Positions 7,894 through 14,414 of a stretch of 38,018 nt of DNA are shown here, one piece after another. Source of the DNA: a virus; IMG/VR virus record IMGVR_UViG_3300010397_000038, positions 1 to 38,018 of that record; one strand, given 5' to 3'. Numbering within the stretch: the stretch's first letter is position 1; the number at the start of each line of letters is the position of its first letter. Under the pieces are notes generated by a model. That model saw only the letters and a list, made by a program, of their open reading frames with translations. It was not told the origin of the DNA and made no database searches. A program made the position numbers and the translations under genes.

Positions 7894-8324
7894 AAAAACA
7901 TATCTATTTGCATTCATCTAAACACGAACACAAAAAAAACTTACGAGAAGATCCTGATTTTAAATCTCCTTTTGAATTAGATATTCTCGAACGAGTAAAT
8001 CTTTTACCTAATGAATATGGAAGAATCGTAACAAAAGAAGTTGATTATCACATACTTATTGGAAGCCTTCCGCACGATAATTGCCCTTGGTGTGGTCATG
8101 GAGGCGATCTAATACAACTTCCAGATTCAAGATCGCGAGAGTTTTCATCTTATTGCATTCAGTGTCGTAATTGTTCCTCTAGAGGCCCTGTCTTAAACGT
8201 TAGAGATAACTTGAATCAAAGTGAAGAAGAATTAAAAGAATATTTTGAAGTTATATGGCAAAAGTACAAATGGCGTAGACCATGGGACGCGGATTTTGTG
8301 AATCCTTACGAGGGGAAAGCGTAG
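7890..8324 (+). CDS. Lar-like zinc-ribbon protein
   Basis: A 144-residue protein starting at GTG 7890, which overlaps the stop of the phosphoesterase gene. A central zinc ribbon has CPWCGHGG and, about 25 residues later, CIQCRNCSSRGP. This CPxCG...C..C...GP pattern is that of the Lar (restriction alleviation) family and related small phage zinc ribbons. Lar proteins modulate host type I restriction (family knowledge). That role here is inferred from the ribbon only. The charged ends are not recognisable. Confidence 0.6.
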   Translation: MKKHIYLHSSKHEHKKNLREDPDFKSPFELDILERVNLLPNEYGRIVTKEVDYHILIGSLPHDNCPWCGHGGDLIQLPDSRSREFSSYCIQCRNCSSRGPVLNVRDNLNQSEEELKEYFEVIWQKYKWRRPWDADFVNPYEGKA

Positions 8325-8325
8325 A

Positions 8326-8724
8326 ATGACTGAGAAAGAGAAACTAGAAATTGAACGCTCTCCCATTAACATACGCGACGCATACCTATCACGAAGAACA
8401 GAAAGAATACTTCAAGACCATGGGATAGAAAATCTTAATGATCTCACACAACTCACATCGAGAGATGTGTTATCGTGGCGTGAATTAGGAAAAAAATCAC
8501 TGAATGAGATTAGAGAAAAACTTGCTTTCCATGGATTAGCCCTCAAAGACGAGACAGTCGATCTTGATATCAAGAAAACCATCCTTATCGATTTGCCGAA
8601 GACGCTTAGGGACATGAAAAGACAAATAGATGAAATGCAAAACGAATTGAGATTTTTTGCTCACAAAATCGATCAGGTGGCTACTTATGCTGAGAAAACC
8701 AAGGAAAAGTTGCCAGATGAATGA
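8326..8724 (+). CDS. RNA polymerase alpha C-terminal-domain-like protein with coiled coil
   Basis: A 132-residue protein. Residues 20-75 closely match the alpha-CTD of bacterial RNA polymerase: LSRRTERILQ, then GIENLNDLTQLT and ELGKKSLNEIREKL followed by HGLAL. R24 aligns with E. coli R265 and K57/S58 with K298/S299, residues that contact UP elements and activators. It lacks the alpha N-terminal domain. Residues 85-130 look like a coiled coil (LRDMKRQIDEMQNEL). It may be a phage transcription factor that mimics alpha-CTD on DNA or on polymerase. The gene starts one base after the previous stop codon and overlaps the next by 8 bases. Confidence 0.75.
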   Translation: MTEKEKLEIERSPINIRDAYLSRRTERILQDHGIENLNDLTQLTSRDVLSWRELGKKSLNEIREKLAFHGLALKDETVDLDIKKTILIDLPKTLRDMKRQIDEMQNELRFFAHKIDQVATYAEKTKEKLPDE

Positions 8725-9040
8725 TATTTACAATTACCTTGCGCGCAGTTTTTTAAAAGAAATTATTGAAAACAGAGAAACGTGTAAACATTTCATAAAT
8801 TATGAAATATACGATGCTCTTCCTCAAAGCCTTAAGGATACATATATAGAACAGTTTCCTTGTCCAGATTTCTGCTTTAACCCTGCATTTACTAAGTCTT
8901 CTGTCCTGTGTAGAGCCAACCACAAAGATAATCCATCAGTCTGTACGTGTGATTGCACGGAACATTACGCCTTAACACTTGAAAAATTCTCTAAAAGATT
9001 CACTGAACGTGCTTTTAACAAAAAAGACACCGATGACTGA
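8717..9040 (+). CDS. Cys-rich early protein, unknown
   Basis: A 107-residue protein starting at ATG 8717, overlapping the end of the previous gene by 8 bases. It has many cysteines in the second half (CPDFCFNP, then VLCRAN and CTCDCTEH), suggesting a metal-binding or disulfide-stabilised fold. No signal peptide, so metal binding is more likely. No family recognised. Its last codons overlap the start of the next gene. Confidence 0.6.
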   Translation: MNDIYNYLARSFLKEIIENRETCKHFINYEIYDALPQSLKDTYIEQFPCPDFCFNPAFTKSSVLCRANHKDNPSVCTCDCTEHYALTLEKFSKRFTERAFNKKDTDD

Positions 9041-9287
9041 GAATCTCACCCCAGATGAAATGAAAACACTGGAACGCTGCAATAGGGCCATGGTAGCAAT
9101 AGTGGATTCTCTAGACTTTGTTGCTGTGAACGATGAATCGGCAATAGCTGCTCTGGTATTGGTTTTATTTCAAGCAGCATGTGCGAACCGGTTTACGAAA
9201 GAGAATACTTTAGACATGGTCAGTAAGGCTTGGGAAACGTGCAAGGAAAAATGGGGAGAAGATGCAAGCAAATGGAATCAGCAGTAA
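9033..9287 (+). CDS. Small early protein, unknown
   Basis: An 84-residue acidic, helical protein starting at ATG 9033, overlapping the preceding gene by 8 bases. The centre (SAIAALVLVLFQAACANRF) is a hydrophobic helix, perhaps amphipathic rather than transmembrane. It is the last gene of the tightly packed early block: a 173-base non-coding stretch with structured repeats follows. Confidence 0.55.
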   Translation: MTENLTPDEMKTLERCNRAMVAIVDSLDFVAVNDESAIAALVLVLFQAACANRFTKENTLDMVSKAWETCKEKWGEDASKWNQQ

Positions 9288-9396
9288 AAAAATGCGGGGA
9301 TTAGCTCTTACAACCGCGTCGAAGCTGACCCAGGGCCCTGATGTGCGGTCTACTCCATCATCCTTATCACCCCGCTTGGATAACGCTCTACATAAT

Positions 9397-9446
9397 CGTC
9401 AAAAATGACGGAAATGACAAGTAAAAACCGTCAAAAATGACGGAAA
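9397..9446. promoter_or_regulatory. Two direct copies of a CGTCA-TGACG dyad (operator-like)
   Basis: The dyad CGTCAAAAATGACG (arms CGTCA/TGACG) followed by GAAAT occurs at 9397 and again at 9429, a spacing of 32 bases (about three helical turns), directly upstream of the gene at 9461. Paired dyads on one face of the helix are typical repressor or activator sites. The protein is not known. The rest of 9288-9460 has a GCGGGG/CCCCGC outer pairing (9294-9299 with 9370-9375) but no gene. Confidence 0.5.
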
Positions 9447-9460
9447 TTGCAAGGAAGTAA

Positions 9461-9658
9461 ATGTCCTACGCTGAACCTGTTCAAAAGTTTTCAGAGATAC
9501 CGAAAGAAAACATTCTAGGCATAGAGCAATATGGGAATAGGTACATGGAGGTGTTGTACAAGCATCCTAAAGGCAATTTATACGTTATTCAAATGTTTCA
9601 TAAGGAGACAGATCAAGCTGTAAGCCTTACTAAGACCATATCGAGCATATCCTCGTAA
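9461..9658 (+). CDS. Small protein behind paired operator dyads, unknown
   Basis: A 65-residue protein starting at ATG 9461 with AAGGAAGT upstream. It has alternating hydrophobic/charged strands in the middle (NRYMEVLYKHPKGNLYVIQ), suggesting a small beta-rich fold. No family recognised. Paired dyads upstream and repeated dyads downstream suggest it sits in a regulated region. Confidence 0.5.
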   Translation: MSYAEPVQKFSEIPKENILGIEQYGNRYMEVLYKHPKGNLYVIQMFHKETDQAVSLTKTISSISS

Positions 9659-9675
9659 TGATCGACAGCATATCT

Positions 9676-9762
9676 ACGATCATATCGTTGATGTCAACGA
9701 AATGGTTGTTAAGTCAGTGACGATCATTTTCGTGATGTCACGAAAATGGTCGATACTATAAT
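9676..9762 (+). promoter_or_regulatory. Tandem palindromic operators and a -10 box
   Basis: Two similar units 44 bases apart each begin ACGATCAT and contain a palindrome: TCGTTGATGTCAACGA (9685-9700) and TTTCGTGATGTCACGAAA (9728-9745). A TATAAT box follows at 9757-9762 with no good -35, as expected for a promoter whose -35 region is covered by an operator or needs an activator. The transcript would enter the small genes at 9830 onward. Confidence 0.5.
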
Positions 9763-9770
9763 ACCACCCT

Positions 9771-9816
9771 CATACGCGCGTATGTGGCCCCCCATCTTCC
9801 GAGGTGGGGACTTTTA
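9771..9816 (+). terminator. Palindrome followed by terminator hairpin just downstream of the promoter
   Basis: CATACGCGCGTATG (9771-9784) is a perfect palindrome. It is followed by the hairpin CCCCATCT (9790-9797), loop TCCG, AGGTGGGG (9802-9809), then ACTTTTAT. With the -10 box only about 10 bases upstream this would give a transcript of about 45 bases. It is either an attenuator for the downstream small genes or the end of a very short RNA. Confidence 0.5.
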
Positions 9817-9829
9817 TCTATGAGTGAAT

Positions 9830-9943
9830 ATGCTCAGCCTCATCGAAGACTTCAGCTTTGAGATATTTGCTCTCATCGAGTTTTGCATCATAGCGATCAT
9901 GCTCAGCTGTCTGTTGTGGAGAATCAAGAAAAACTACGTCTAG
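9830..9943 (+). CDS. Candidate 37-residue single-span membrane protein
   Basis: An open frame from ATG 9830 to TAG 9943. The protein begins MLSLIEDFSFEIFAL and has a hydrophobic run EFCIIAIMLSCLLW ending in the basic cluster RIKKNYV, a classic inner-membrane anchor with a cytoplasmic positive end. The ribosome site is weak. An overlapping 13-codon frame starts at 9820. It lies in a 570-base stretch otherwise without larger genes, next to another small frame. It could be a small holin-like or regulatory peptide, but the evidence is only composition. Confidence 0.4.
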   Translation: MLSLIEDFSFEIFALIEFCIIAIMLSCLLWRIKKNYV

Positions 9944-9950
9944 GAACCAA

Positions 9951-10109
9951 ATGTCAAGAAGAATACAACAAGCACTGTATCTAAAATTTCTTATAATCGA
10001 ACTCTACCTTCACGATAAATTGCATAACGCTCTTAGAAAATGGCATGAATCTCTAAAAAGGCGTGTCTATAAATTTGATAGCGATCAAAAAAACATCAAC
10101 AACCTCTAA
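9951..10109 (+). CDS. Candidate 52-residue basic protein
   Basis: An open frame from ATG 9951 to TAA 10109, 7 bases after the preceding small frame. It is strongly basic and helical (MSRRIQQALYLKFLIIELYL at the start, then LRKWHESLKRRVYKF). The start could be an amphipathic helix. Spacing suggests co-translation with the 9830 frame. No family recognised. An ACGCTTTTTTTT run follows but no stem is obvious. Confidence 0.4.
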   Translation: MSRRIQQALYLKFLIIELYLHDKLHNALRKWHESLKRRVYKFDSDQKNINNL

Positions 10110-10232
10110 AATTTACGCTTTTTTTTCTTCTAGATTGGTACGCAACCGCCTGGTACCGTGACAAACATTGAGAAGAATGTGACAAAAATGCATCATAGGA
10201 AGCAAAGACACAACACCAAGGAATGACATAAA

Positions 10233-10625
10233 ATGACAGATTTAGTGATTGAGTACATGAAAAGAGCCGACATCATTCAATTGCTGGCTATCGGCATCAT
10301 GTTCTGGTTTTTCTATAACCGTTTAGATGGAAAGCTTGGAAGCAGACTGGATAAGCTAGAGACAAAGATGGATAAGCTAGAAACAAAGATTGACCGCGTA
10401 GAAAACTCTTTGAATGCACGCATGGATAGGTTAGAGACAAAAATTGAGACCGAAGAATGCGTACTGAATGCAAGAATGGACAAAATCGATACTCGAATCG
10501 AGAGACTCACGGAACAAGTCATAGACATAAAATGCGGTCTAAATCGTATTGAAGGAAATCTAAACTCACAAGGCCATTGCCTTTTTCATCAGAAACAGCA
10601 ACAGAATGAACCAAAAGCACTATAG
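10233..10625 (+). CDS. Membrane-anchored coiled-coil protein
   Basis: A 130-residue protein. Residues about 11-29 (ADIIQLLAIGIMFWFFYNR) form one transmembrane helix. Residues 35-110 are a long coiled coil built from repeats of the type RLDKLETKMDKLETKID. The C-terminal tail has CLFHQ and a Gln-rich end. Phages often carry such proteins as holin/antiholin-like or superinfection proteins. The role here is not provable. Its ATG at 10233 follows a 120-base non-coding leader, and its end overlaps a potential upstream start of the next gene. Confidence 0.65.
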   Translation: MTDLVIEYMKRADIIQLLAIGIMFWFFYNRLDGKLGSRLDKLETKMDKLETKIDRVENSLNARMDRLETKIETEECVLNARMDKIDTRIERLTEQVIDIKCGLNRIEGNLNSQGHCLFHQKQQQNEPKAL

Positions 10626-10632
10626 GAACACT

Positions 10633-10983
10633 ATGAAAAAACTTGTACTTCCCTTTCTCTTAGCTTTTCTTTGTGTGAACACACTCAACGCATTTGAAGG
10701 ATTTCGCCTTCCTGGAACGAAAAAGCCTCACCGTGAGCGCATGTATATCGATGAGGAAGAGCTGGATATGACAGGAGATTGTTTCCATATTCACGTAGGA
10801 AATAACGAATGGATTCAAACAAAATCCATTCATCGAGATCAGCGTGGATTGTACACGTATGAATCGAGTATTAAGGGACAGGAAGCCGGATATGAGAAAC
10901 ATTGGAAATGTCCATATTGTTATGCCCATTGGCCTATGCACACGAAATGCCAGAACCCTGATTGCCCCTCTAAATACATTTGA
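10633..10983 (+). CDS. Secreted zinc-ribbon-like protein
   Basis: A 116-residue protein starting at ATG 10633 (MKKLVLPFLLAFLCVNTLNA): a Sec signal peptide with basic start, hydrophobic core and probable cleavage after NA at residue 20. An upstream in-frame ATG at 10606 would bury the signal, so it is rejected. The mature part has CPYCYAHWP and CQNPDCPSKY near the end, four cysteines in a ribbon-like spacing. An exported protein in a phage-plasmid suggests a lysogenic conversion or envelope function. Confidence 0.65.
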   Translation: MKKLVLPFLLAFLCVNTLNAFEGFRLPGTKKPHRERMYIDEEELDMTGDCFHIHVGNNEWIQTKSIHRDQRGLYTYESSIKGQEAGYEKHWKCPYCYAHWPMHTKCQNPDCPSKYI

Positions 10984-11001
10984 GAAATAAGGACTTTGAC
11001 A

Positions 11002-11250
11002 ATGGTCGCTCTGTTTTGTTTTCAGGGAAAGTATTTCGATACATTCGAGGAATTCAGTGAATATGCCAAGACATGGTACGCTATGCCTATCACTGAAGAA
11101 AGCATTCACAGCATTCTTGAAAACATGAAAAAAGAGATCATGTTGAATGTCAGGCTAACAAATAAGCAATTCACGAATCTCGAATTTAGCCAAATGGTTG
11201 ATGTTGCCTTCAACTGCATTGTTACAGAAATGCATAACACTCAAACATAA
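11002..11250 (+). CDS. Small protein upstream of the serine recombinase, unknown
   Basis: An 82-residue protein starting at ATG 11002 with AAGGA 10 bases upstream (the TTG two codons earlier is a worse choice). It is helical and mildly acidic with an aromatic start (MVALFCFQGKYFDTFEEFSEY). No family recognised. It ends 5 bases before a 31-base dyad and 56 bases before the recombinase gene. Confidence 0.55.
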   Translation: MVALFCFQGKYFDTFEEFSEYAKTWYAMPITEESIHSILENMKKEIMLNVRLTNKQFTNLEFSQMVDVAFNCIVTEMHNTQT

Positions 11251-11255
11251 TTCTA

Positions 11256-11286
11256 GTGTGAACGTCTATACTATAGGCGTTCACAC
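11256..11286. promoter_or_regulatory. 31-base dyad upstream of the serine recombinase (possible res site or operator)
   Basis: Arms GTGTGAACG (11256-11264) and CGTTCACAC (11278-11286) flank an inner palindrome CTATACTATAG. Of the 15 symmetric positions, 14 pair. It lies 20 bases upstream of the recombinase start. Small serine recombinases bind dyads of about this size next to their own gene (resolvase res subsites). An operator is the alternative. No T-tract, so not a terminator. Confidence 0.5.
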
Positions 11287-11306
11287 ACAATTGAAAGACT
11301 TAATCA

Positions 11307-11990
11307 ATGAAATACGTTCTCTATCTACGAGTAAGCACAGAGCAACAAGTGCTTTCAAATCTAGGTATCGAAGGGCAGCGTGAGTGCTGCCTTAGGTATA
11401 TCTCAAGAACAGCGCCTAATTCTGCTCCTCACAATGTCCTTGAATTCGTTGAAGAAGGGCTGTGCGGAGCGATTGAGCTAGAAAAGCGCCCTGCTCTGCT
11501 TTCTGCTATTTCTGTTCTAGAGAAGGGCGACGTGATGCTTGTCTCTCAAAGAGACAGGCTTTCACGTGGCGACCCCTTTTGCACCGCTATGATCGAAAGA
11601 GCTATAGAGCGCAAGAAGGCAAGACTCATCAGCGCAAGCGGTGATGTTCTGGATTCTACTGATCCTGGAGCCATTCTTATGAAGCGCATGGTAGACGCTT
11701 TTGCAGAATATGAGCGGCTGATCATAGGCTCAAGAACACGCGTAGCATTACAAATCAAGAAACGCAAGGGCGAGCGTGTTGGTTATATCCCTTATGGGTA
11801 TAAGCTAAACGATGACAAAGTACACATATCACCTTGTGAGCATGAAACGAAAATTCTTTCACTTATTGCAGAGCACAGAGAAATGGGACTACCTTATAGA
11901 AAAATTGCTAAGAATCTCAATGAGCTGAGATACTACAATCGAGCAAATAGGCCTTGGAATCATGTATCACTGCAAAGGGTGTCTAAATGA
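11307..11990 (+). CDS. Small serine recombinase (resolvase/invertase family)
   Basis: A 227-residue protein. The catalytic domain starts YLRVSTEQQ with the nucleophile S10. It continues with VSQRDRLSRG (Arg residues of the active site) and the E-helix region DAFAEYERLIIGSRTRVAL. A short recombinase-type DNA-binding part follows (GYIPYGYKL, then LPYRKIAKNLNE, a helix-turn-helix). It is much shorter than large phage integrases (450 or more residues), so multimer resolution of the circular phage-plasmid, or inversion, is more likely than integration. It converges with the minus-strand operon that ends at 12001, 10 bases away. Confidence 0.85.
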   Translation: MKYVLYLRVSTEQQVLSNLGIEGQRECCLRYISRTAPNSAPHNVLEFVEEGLCGAIELEKRPALLSAISVLEKGDVMLVSQRDRLSRGDPFCTAMIERAIERKKARLISASGDVLDSTDPGAILMKRMVDAFAEYERLIIGSRTRVALQIKKRKGERVGYIPYGYKLNDDKVHISPCEHETKILSLIAEHREMGLPYRKIAKNLNELRYYNRANRPWNHVSLQRVSK

Positions 11991-12000
11991 AAATAAATAA

Positions 12001-12513
12001 TCAGACTTCACCGCTAATGACCTCGATTAAAACACTGTAATTGTCACAGATCACCTGATCATACTTCACGTCAATCTGCTCACACGAGTCAGCTCGCCCT
12101 GGCCTATAGTCACCTGTGATGACGGCACATACCGCATCCAAGACATATTTTAGAGACATTGGCAAATTATCAAACTTGTCTAGTTTTTTAGGCGCATATC
12201 GAGTTAGTTTAACCAAACAAGGCAACTTAAACCCGTTTCTATATGGCCTTAGATTCAATAATACTGTTCCTTTTTGTAATAAAGTCCTTCTATGCTTCTC
12301 CGTCCAATGTTCGGCTTTGTAACACTTTTTGCCATTGACCACGTAAGATTTTTTAACCCCCCCGTTTGACTCGGGGGCGGTGAAAATGGGAAGCCTGGCT
12401 TTGAAGTGGCCAGGGTCATTTTGCACAAAACGCACAGAATCGATCTCAGTTGAGCTATCTTTAGCTAAACCTCTCTTGACACCACTCGACTTGTTTTGTG
12501 CGATTCTAGCCAT
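12001..12513 (-). CDS. RusA-like Holliday junction resolvase
   Basis: A 170-residue protein. The part RYAPKKLDKFDNLPMSL, then YVLDAVCAVI and a later DSCEQIDVKYDQV, matches the RusA family, in which three conserved Asp (here in KLDKFDN, LDAV and the C-terminal block) hold the metal. RusA homologues cut four-way junctions made during recombination or replication. The N-terminal 60 residues (basic start, FTAPESNG) are less typical. Last gene of the minus-strand replication operon, 25 bases after the SSB-like gene. Confidence 0.75.
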   Translation of the reverse strand: MARIAQNKSSGVKRGLAKDSSTEIDSVRFVQNDPGHFKARLPIFTAPESNGGVKKSYVVNGKKCYKAEHWTEKHRRTLLQKGTVLLNLRPYRNGFKLPCLVKLTRYAPKKLDKFDNLPMSLKYVLDAVCAVITGDYRPGRADSCEQIDVKYDQVICDNYSVLIEVISGEV

Positions 12514-12537
12514 GTTTCTTTGCGAAATAGAGGGTTT

Positions 12538-12870
12538 TTAAAATGGAAAGTCAGCTGGGTTTTGAGTTGACGCTTCGCTTTTCCATGCAACAGATGGAGA
12601 ACTGTTTGCCTTTTCCCAGCTACGATTATCTAAGAAGCACTTTATATCTTTCTCAAGGAAGTTTGAATCCTGTAAAAACGCTGGAAAGTACTCTTTCTGG
12701 CCATTTCGCTTAAGTGAAACATTCACAACCGTCCAGAACATTCCCCCATTAGCCATCTTCTTGCGTACGTATGCAACGCGGTATTTACCCTCTAGGCATA
12801 AGTAAACCAGTTCTTTTGTGTAATCATCCTCTGGAAAGCTATCGTGGCTTATGAATTCAATCTTAGACAT
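12538..12870 (-). CDS. Possible single-strand DNA-binding protein
   Basis: A 110-residue protein with a beta-rich first 75 residues (ELVYLCLEGKYRVAYVRKK, then MFWTVVNVSL) and a disordered, Ser/Ala/Pro-rich tail ending NPADFPF. Bacterial and phage SSBs combine a beta-barrel core with a flexible tail that ends in an acidic-hydrophobic tip (typically DIPF) binding partner proteins. Placed between the initiator and a RusA-like resolvase, an SSB role is reasonable. The core does not match the OB fold clearly enough to be sure. Confidence 0.5.
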   Translation of the reverse strand: MSKIEFISHDSFPEDDYTKELVYLCLEGKYRVAYVRKKMANGGMFWTVVNVSLKRNGQKEYFPAFLQDSNFLEKDIKCFLDNRSWEKANSSPSVAWKSEASTQNPADFPF

Positions 12871-12938
12871 ATTGTACCCTGTGTTGTTTTGTTTATATCA
12901 CTCTTTGAAATAGTTTTCAACGGCTTTTCAAATATTTT

Positions 12939-14390
12939 TTAGGCGGTCGATATACAATTTATGTCCATTTCCCTTTCTTGCATTATGCTTAAGCACCTTT
13001 GCTTAAACTCAGGATCAGTGTAGGGTATGAATACCTTGCTTCTCATATCTCTAGGCTTATCTGCATGATAAAAAACAATTCCCTGTGTTGATGTAGATGA
13101 ATCGGTTATTGTTTCGCATATCCAACAGCCTTTTTTACGTCTGAATTTCCTATCTAGGTTAATGCCTATGGCTTCATTCTGTTGAAATTGAGAAGAAATA
13201 TCTACTTCTACTCCATCTTCAACGCGACTCAGCTGCATTTTATACTTTCTAAGTAAGTCAGAGCACTTCTTAGCAAACTCAGCATCAGTGTAGGCAATGA
13301 ATACGCTTTCTGTGTGAGATAAATTGTTGTAAAATAAGACCCCTGAAATATCCTTACGCTTATCTGTGTGCTTTCTAAATGCCCATCCAGTGTGGTGATC
13401 GGCGTAAGTTGTGATTAGGCGCTCTGCTGTTTCCTCGTTTTCCTTGAGTCTAGACTTAATGTCGACCTTTATTGCCCATACAGATAGCGTGTGAGGCCAG
13501 TCGTAGATTTCACTCTTCCGTCCAGGAGATCGCAAAACATACTCCATAGCATTCTTAACCGCTTCTAATGATCCCTTGATTGCTATACAGGCTTGAAGAT
13601 CCTCTTCTGATATTTTTACGAGCTTGTTTGCTTTGTTAACGATGAAGATGAATTCGTGAAAGAGCTTGGTTGTTTTGGTTTTCTTTCCCTTCCGAGTCTC
13701 CCCGTCTTCTTTCGAAAGAAAGTCATCAGTCACCGCGTTCGGTAAAGCAGCTGCGTCGAAAGAAGAAGGGTAGGGATGATGATCTTCTTCAGATCTTAAG
13801 ATCTTATGATCTTGATTGTGGTGGTCGGTTGGTGGTCGGTTGGTGGTCGGTCTGTGGTTTGGTTGGTGGTTTGGTTGGGTTTTTGGTTGGTGGTCAATTT
13901 CTGAATTATCCATCTCAGATGGATTGTATGCGTTGTTTTGATTGGTGGTTTGGTTGGGGTTTTGGTTGGTGGTTTGGTTGGTGGTTTTTTTGGGGTTTTT
14001 CGAAAAATGCGGGTTTTCGGTTGGTGGTTTTAAAAAAGATTTACCATCATGGCATAAAAAAGCATCGAGATTCCATTTGTATATGGTGAAGCGGTTGCGA
14101 ATTGGAGCGGGAAGCTTGATTAGAAGGCCTAGCGTTTCCCACCTTTCCTGTTGAGTACGTATTTCGTTTTCTGTAAGTCCAGTCTCTTCGCAACAGGATT
14201 GGCGTCCAAAGATAAAGGCATAGGGTGGAAGTGTGACTTGCTGATGCTGGTGGTATACGATTCGCTCTTCTGGCCCGCATCGCTCGAAGCACCACATCAC
14301 AAAAGCAACGTTCTTGGGATTGGTGAAAAACCCGTTGTCGCGAAAAAATCTAGGCGTGGGGGCGTGGAAAAAGAATGGAATTTTAGACAT
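12939..14390 (-). CDS. Replication initiator-like protein with internal iterons
   Basis: A 483-residue protein. Residues about 45-110 look like a winged helix (PYAFIFGRQSCCEETGL, then IRTQQERWETLGLLI and RFTIYKWN), as in phage O-type and plasmid initiators. Residues 120-190 are low complexity (TTNQN, NHQPNH and PTTNRPPT blocks), encoded by tandem DNA repeats that may be the origin. A helical part follows (about 230-320). The C-terminus is two related units of about 60 residues, each with a GW/GC start, a VLFY/IVFY strand and AYTDAEF/PYTDPEF. The gene leads the replication/recombination operon. It would recruit the host helicase, by inference from family style and context. Confidence 0.65.
   Translation of the reverse strand: MSKIPFFFHAPTPRFFRDNGFFTNPKNVAFVMWCFERCGPEERIVYHQHQQVTLPPYAFIFGRQSCCEETGLTENEIRTQQERWETLGLLIKLPAPIRNRFTIYKWNLDAFLCHDGKSFLKPPTENPHFSKNPKKTTNQTTNQNPNQTTNQNNAYNPSEMDNSEIDHQPKTQPNHQPNHRPTTNRPPTDHHNQDHKILRSEEDHHPYPSSFDAAALPNAVTDDFLSKEDGETRKGKKTKTTKLFHEFIFIVNKANKLVKISEEDLQACIAIKGSLEAVKNAMEYVLRSPGRKSEIYDWPHTLSVWAIKVDIKSRLKENEETAERLITTYADHHTGWAFRKHTDKRKDISGVLFYNNLSHTESVFIAYTDAEFAKKCSDLLRKYKMQLSRVEDGVEVDISSQFQQNEAIGINLDRKFRRKKGCWICETITDSSTSTQGIVFYHADKPRDMRSKVFIPYTDPEFKQRCLSIMQEREMDINCISTA
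13827..14028. repeat. Iteron-like tandem repeats inside the initiator gene (candidate origin)
   Basis: Plus-strand word GGTTGGTGGT occurs exactly seven times between 13827 and 14028, separated by short T- or C-rich spacers, with further degenerate copies (ATTGGTGGT, GGTTGGGG). The repeats are strand-asymmetric (G/T on one strand) and encode the Asn/Thr/Gln/Pro-rich linker of the protein. Origins made of iterons inside the initiator gene are known from lambda O. The origin role here is inferred. Confidence 0.6.
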
Positions 14391-14414
14391 AGCAGTACCC
14401 GCAATGTTTGATCG

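Noticed and set aside
9294-9375. A tRNA-sized segment with GCGGGG/CCCCGC ends and an AGCTC word
   Set aside because: No T-arm (GTTCxANxC) and no sensible anticodon arm. The seventh acceptor pair is A.A. It is kept only as a structured non-coding region.
13827-14028. CRISPR array
   Set aside because: Repeats are 10 bases with irregular short spacers and lie in an open frame. No cas genes.
13670-14089. 139-codon plus-strand frame in the initiator gene
   Set aside because: A Trp/Gly/Val-rich shadow produced by the GGTTGGTGGT repeats.
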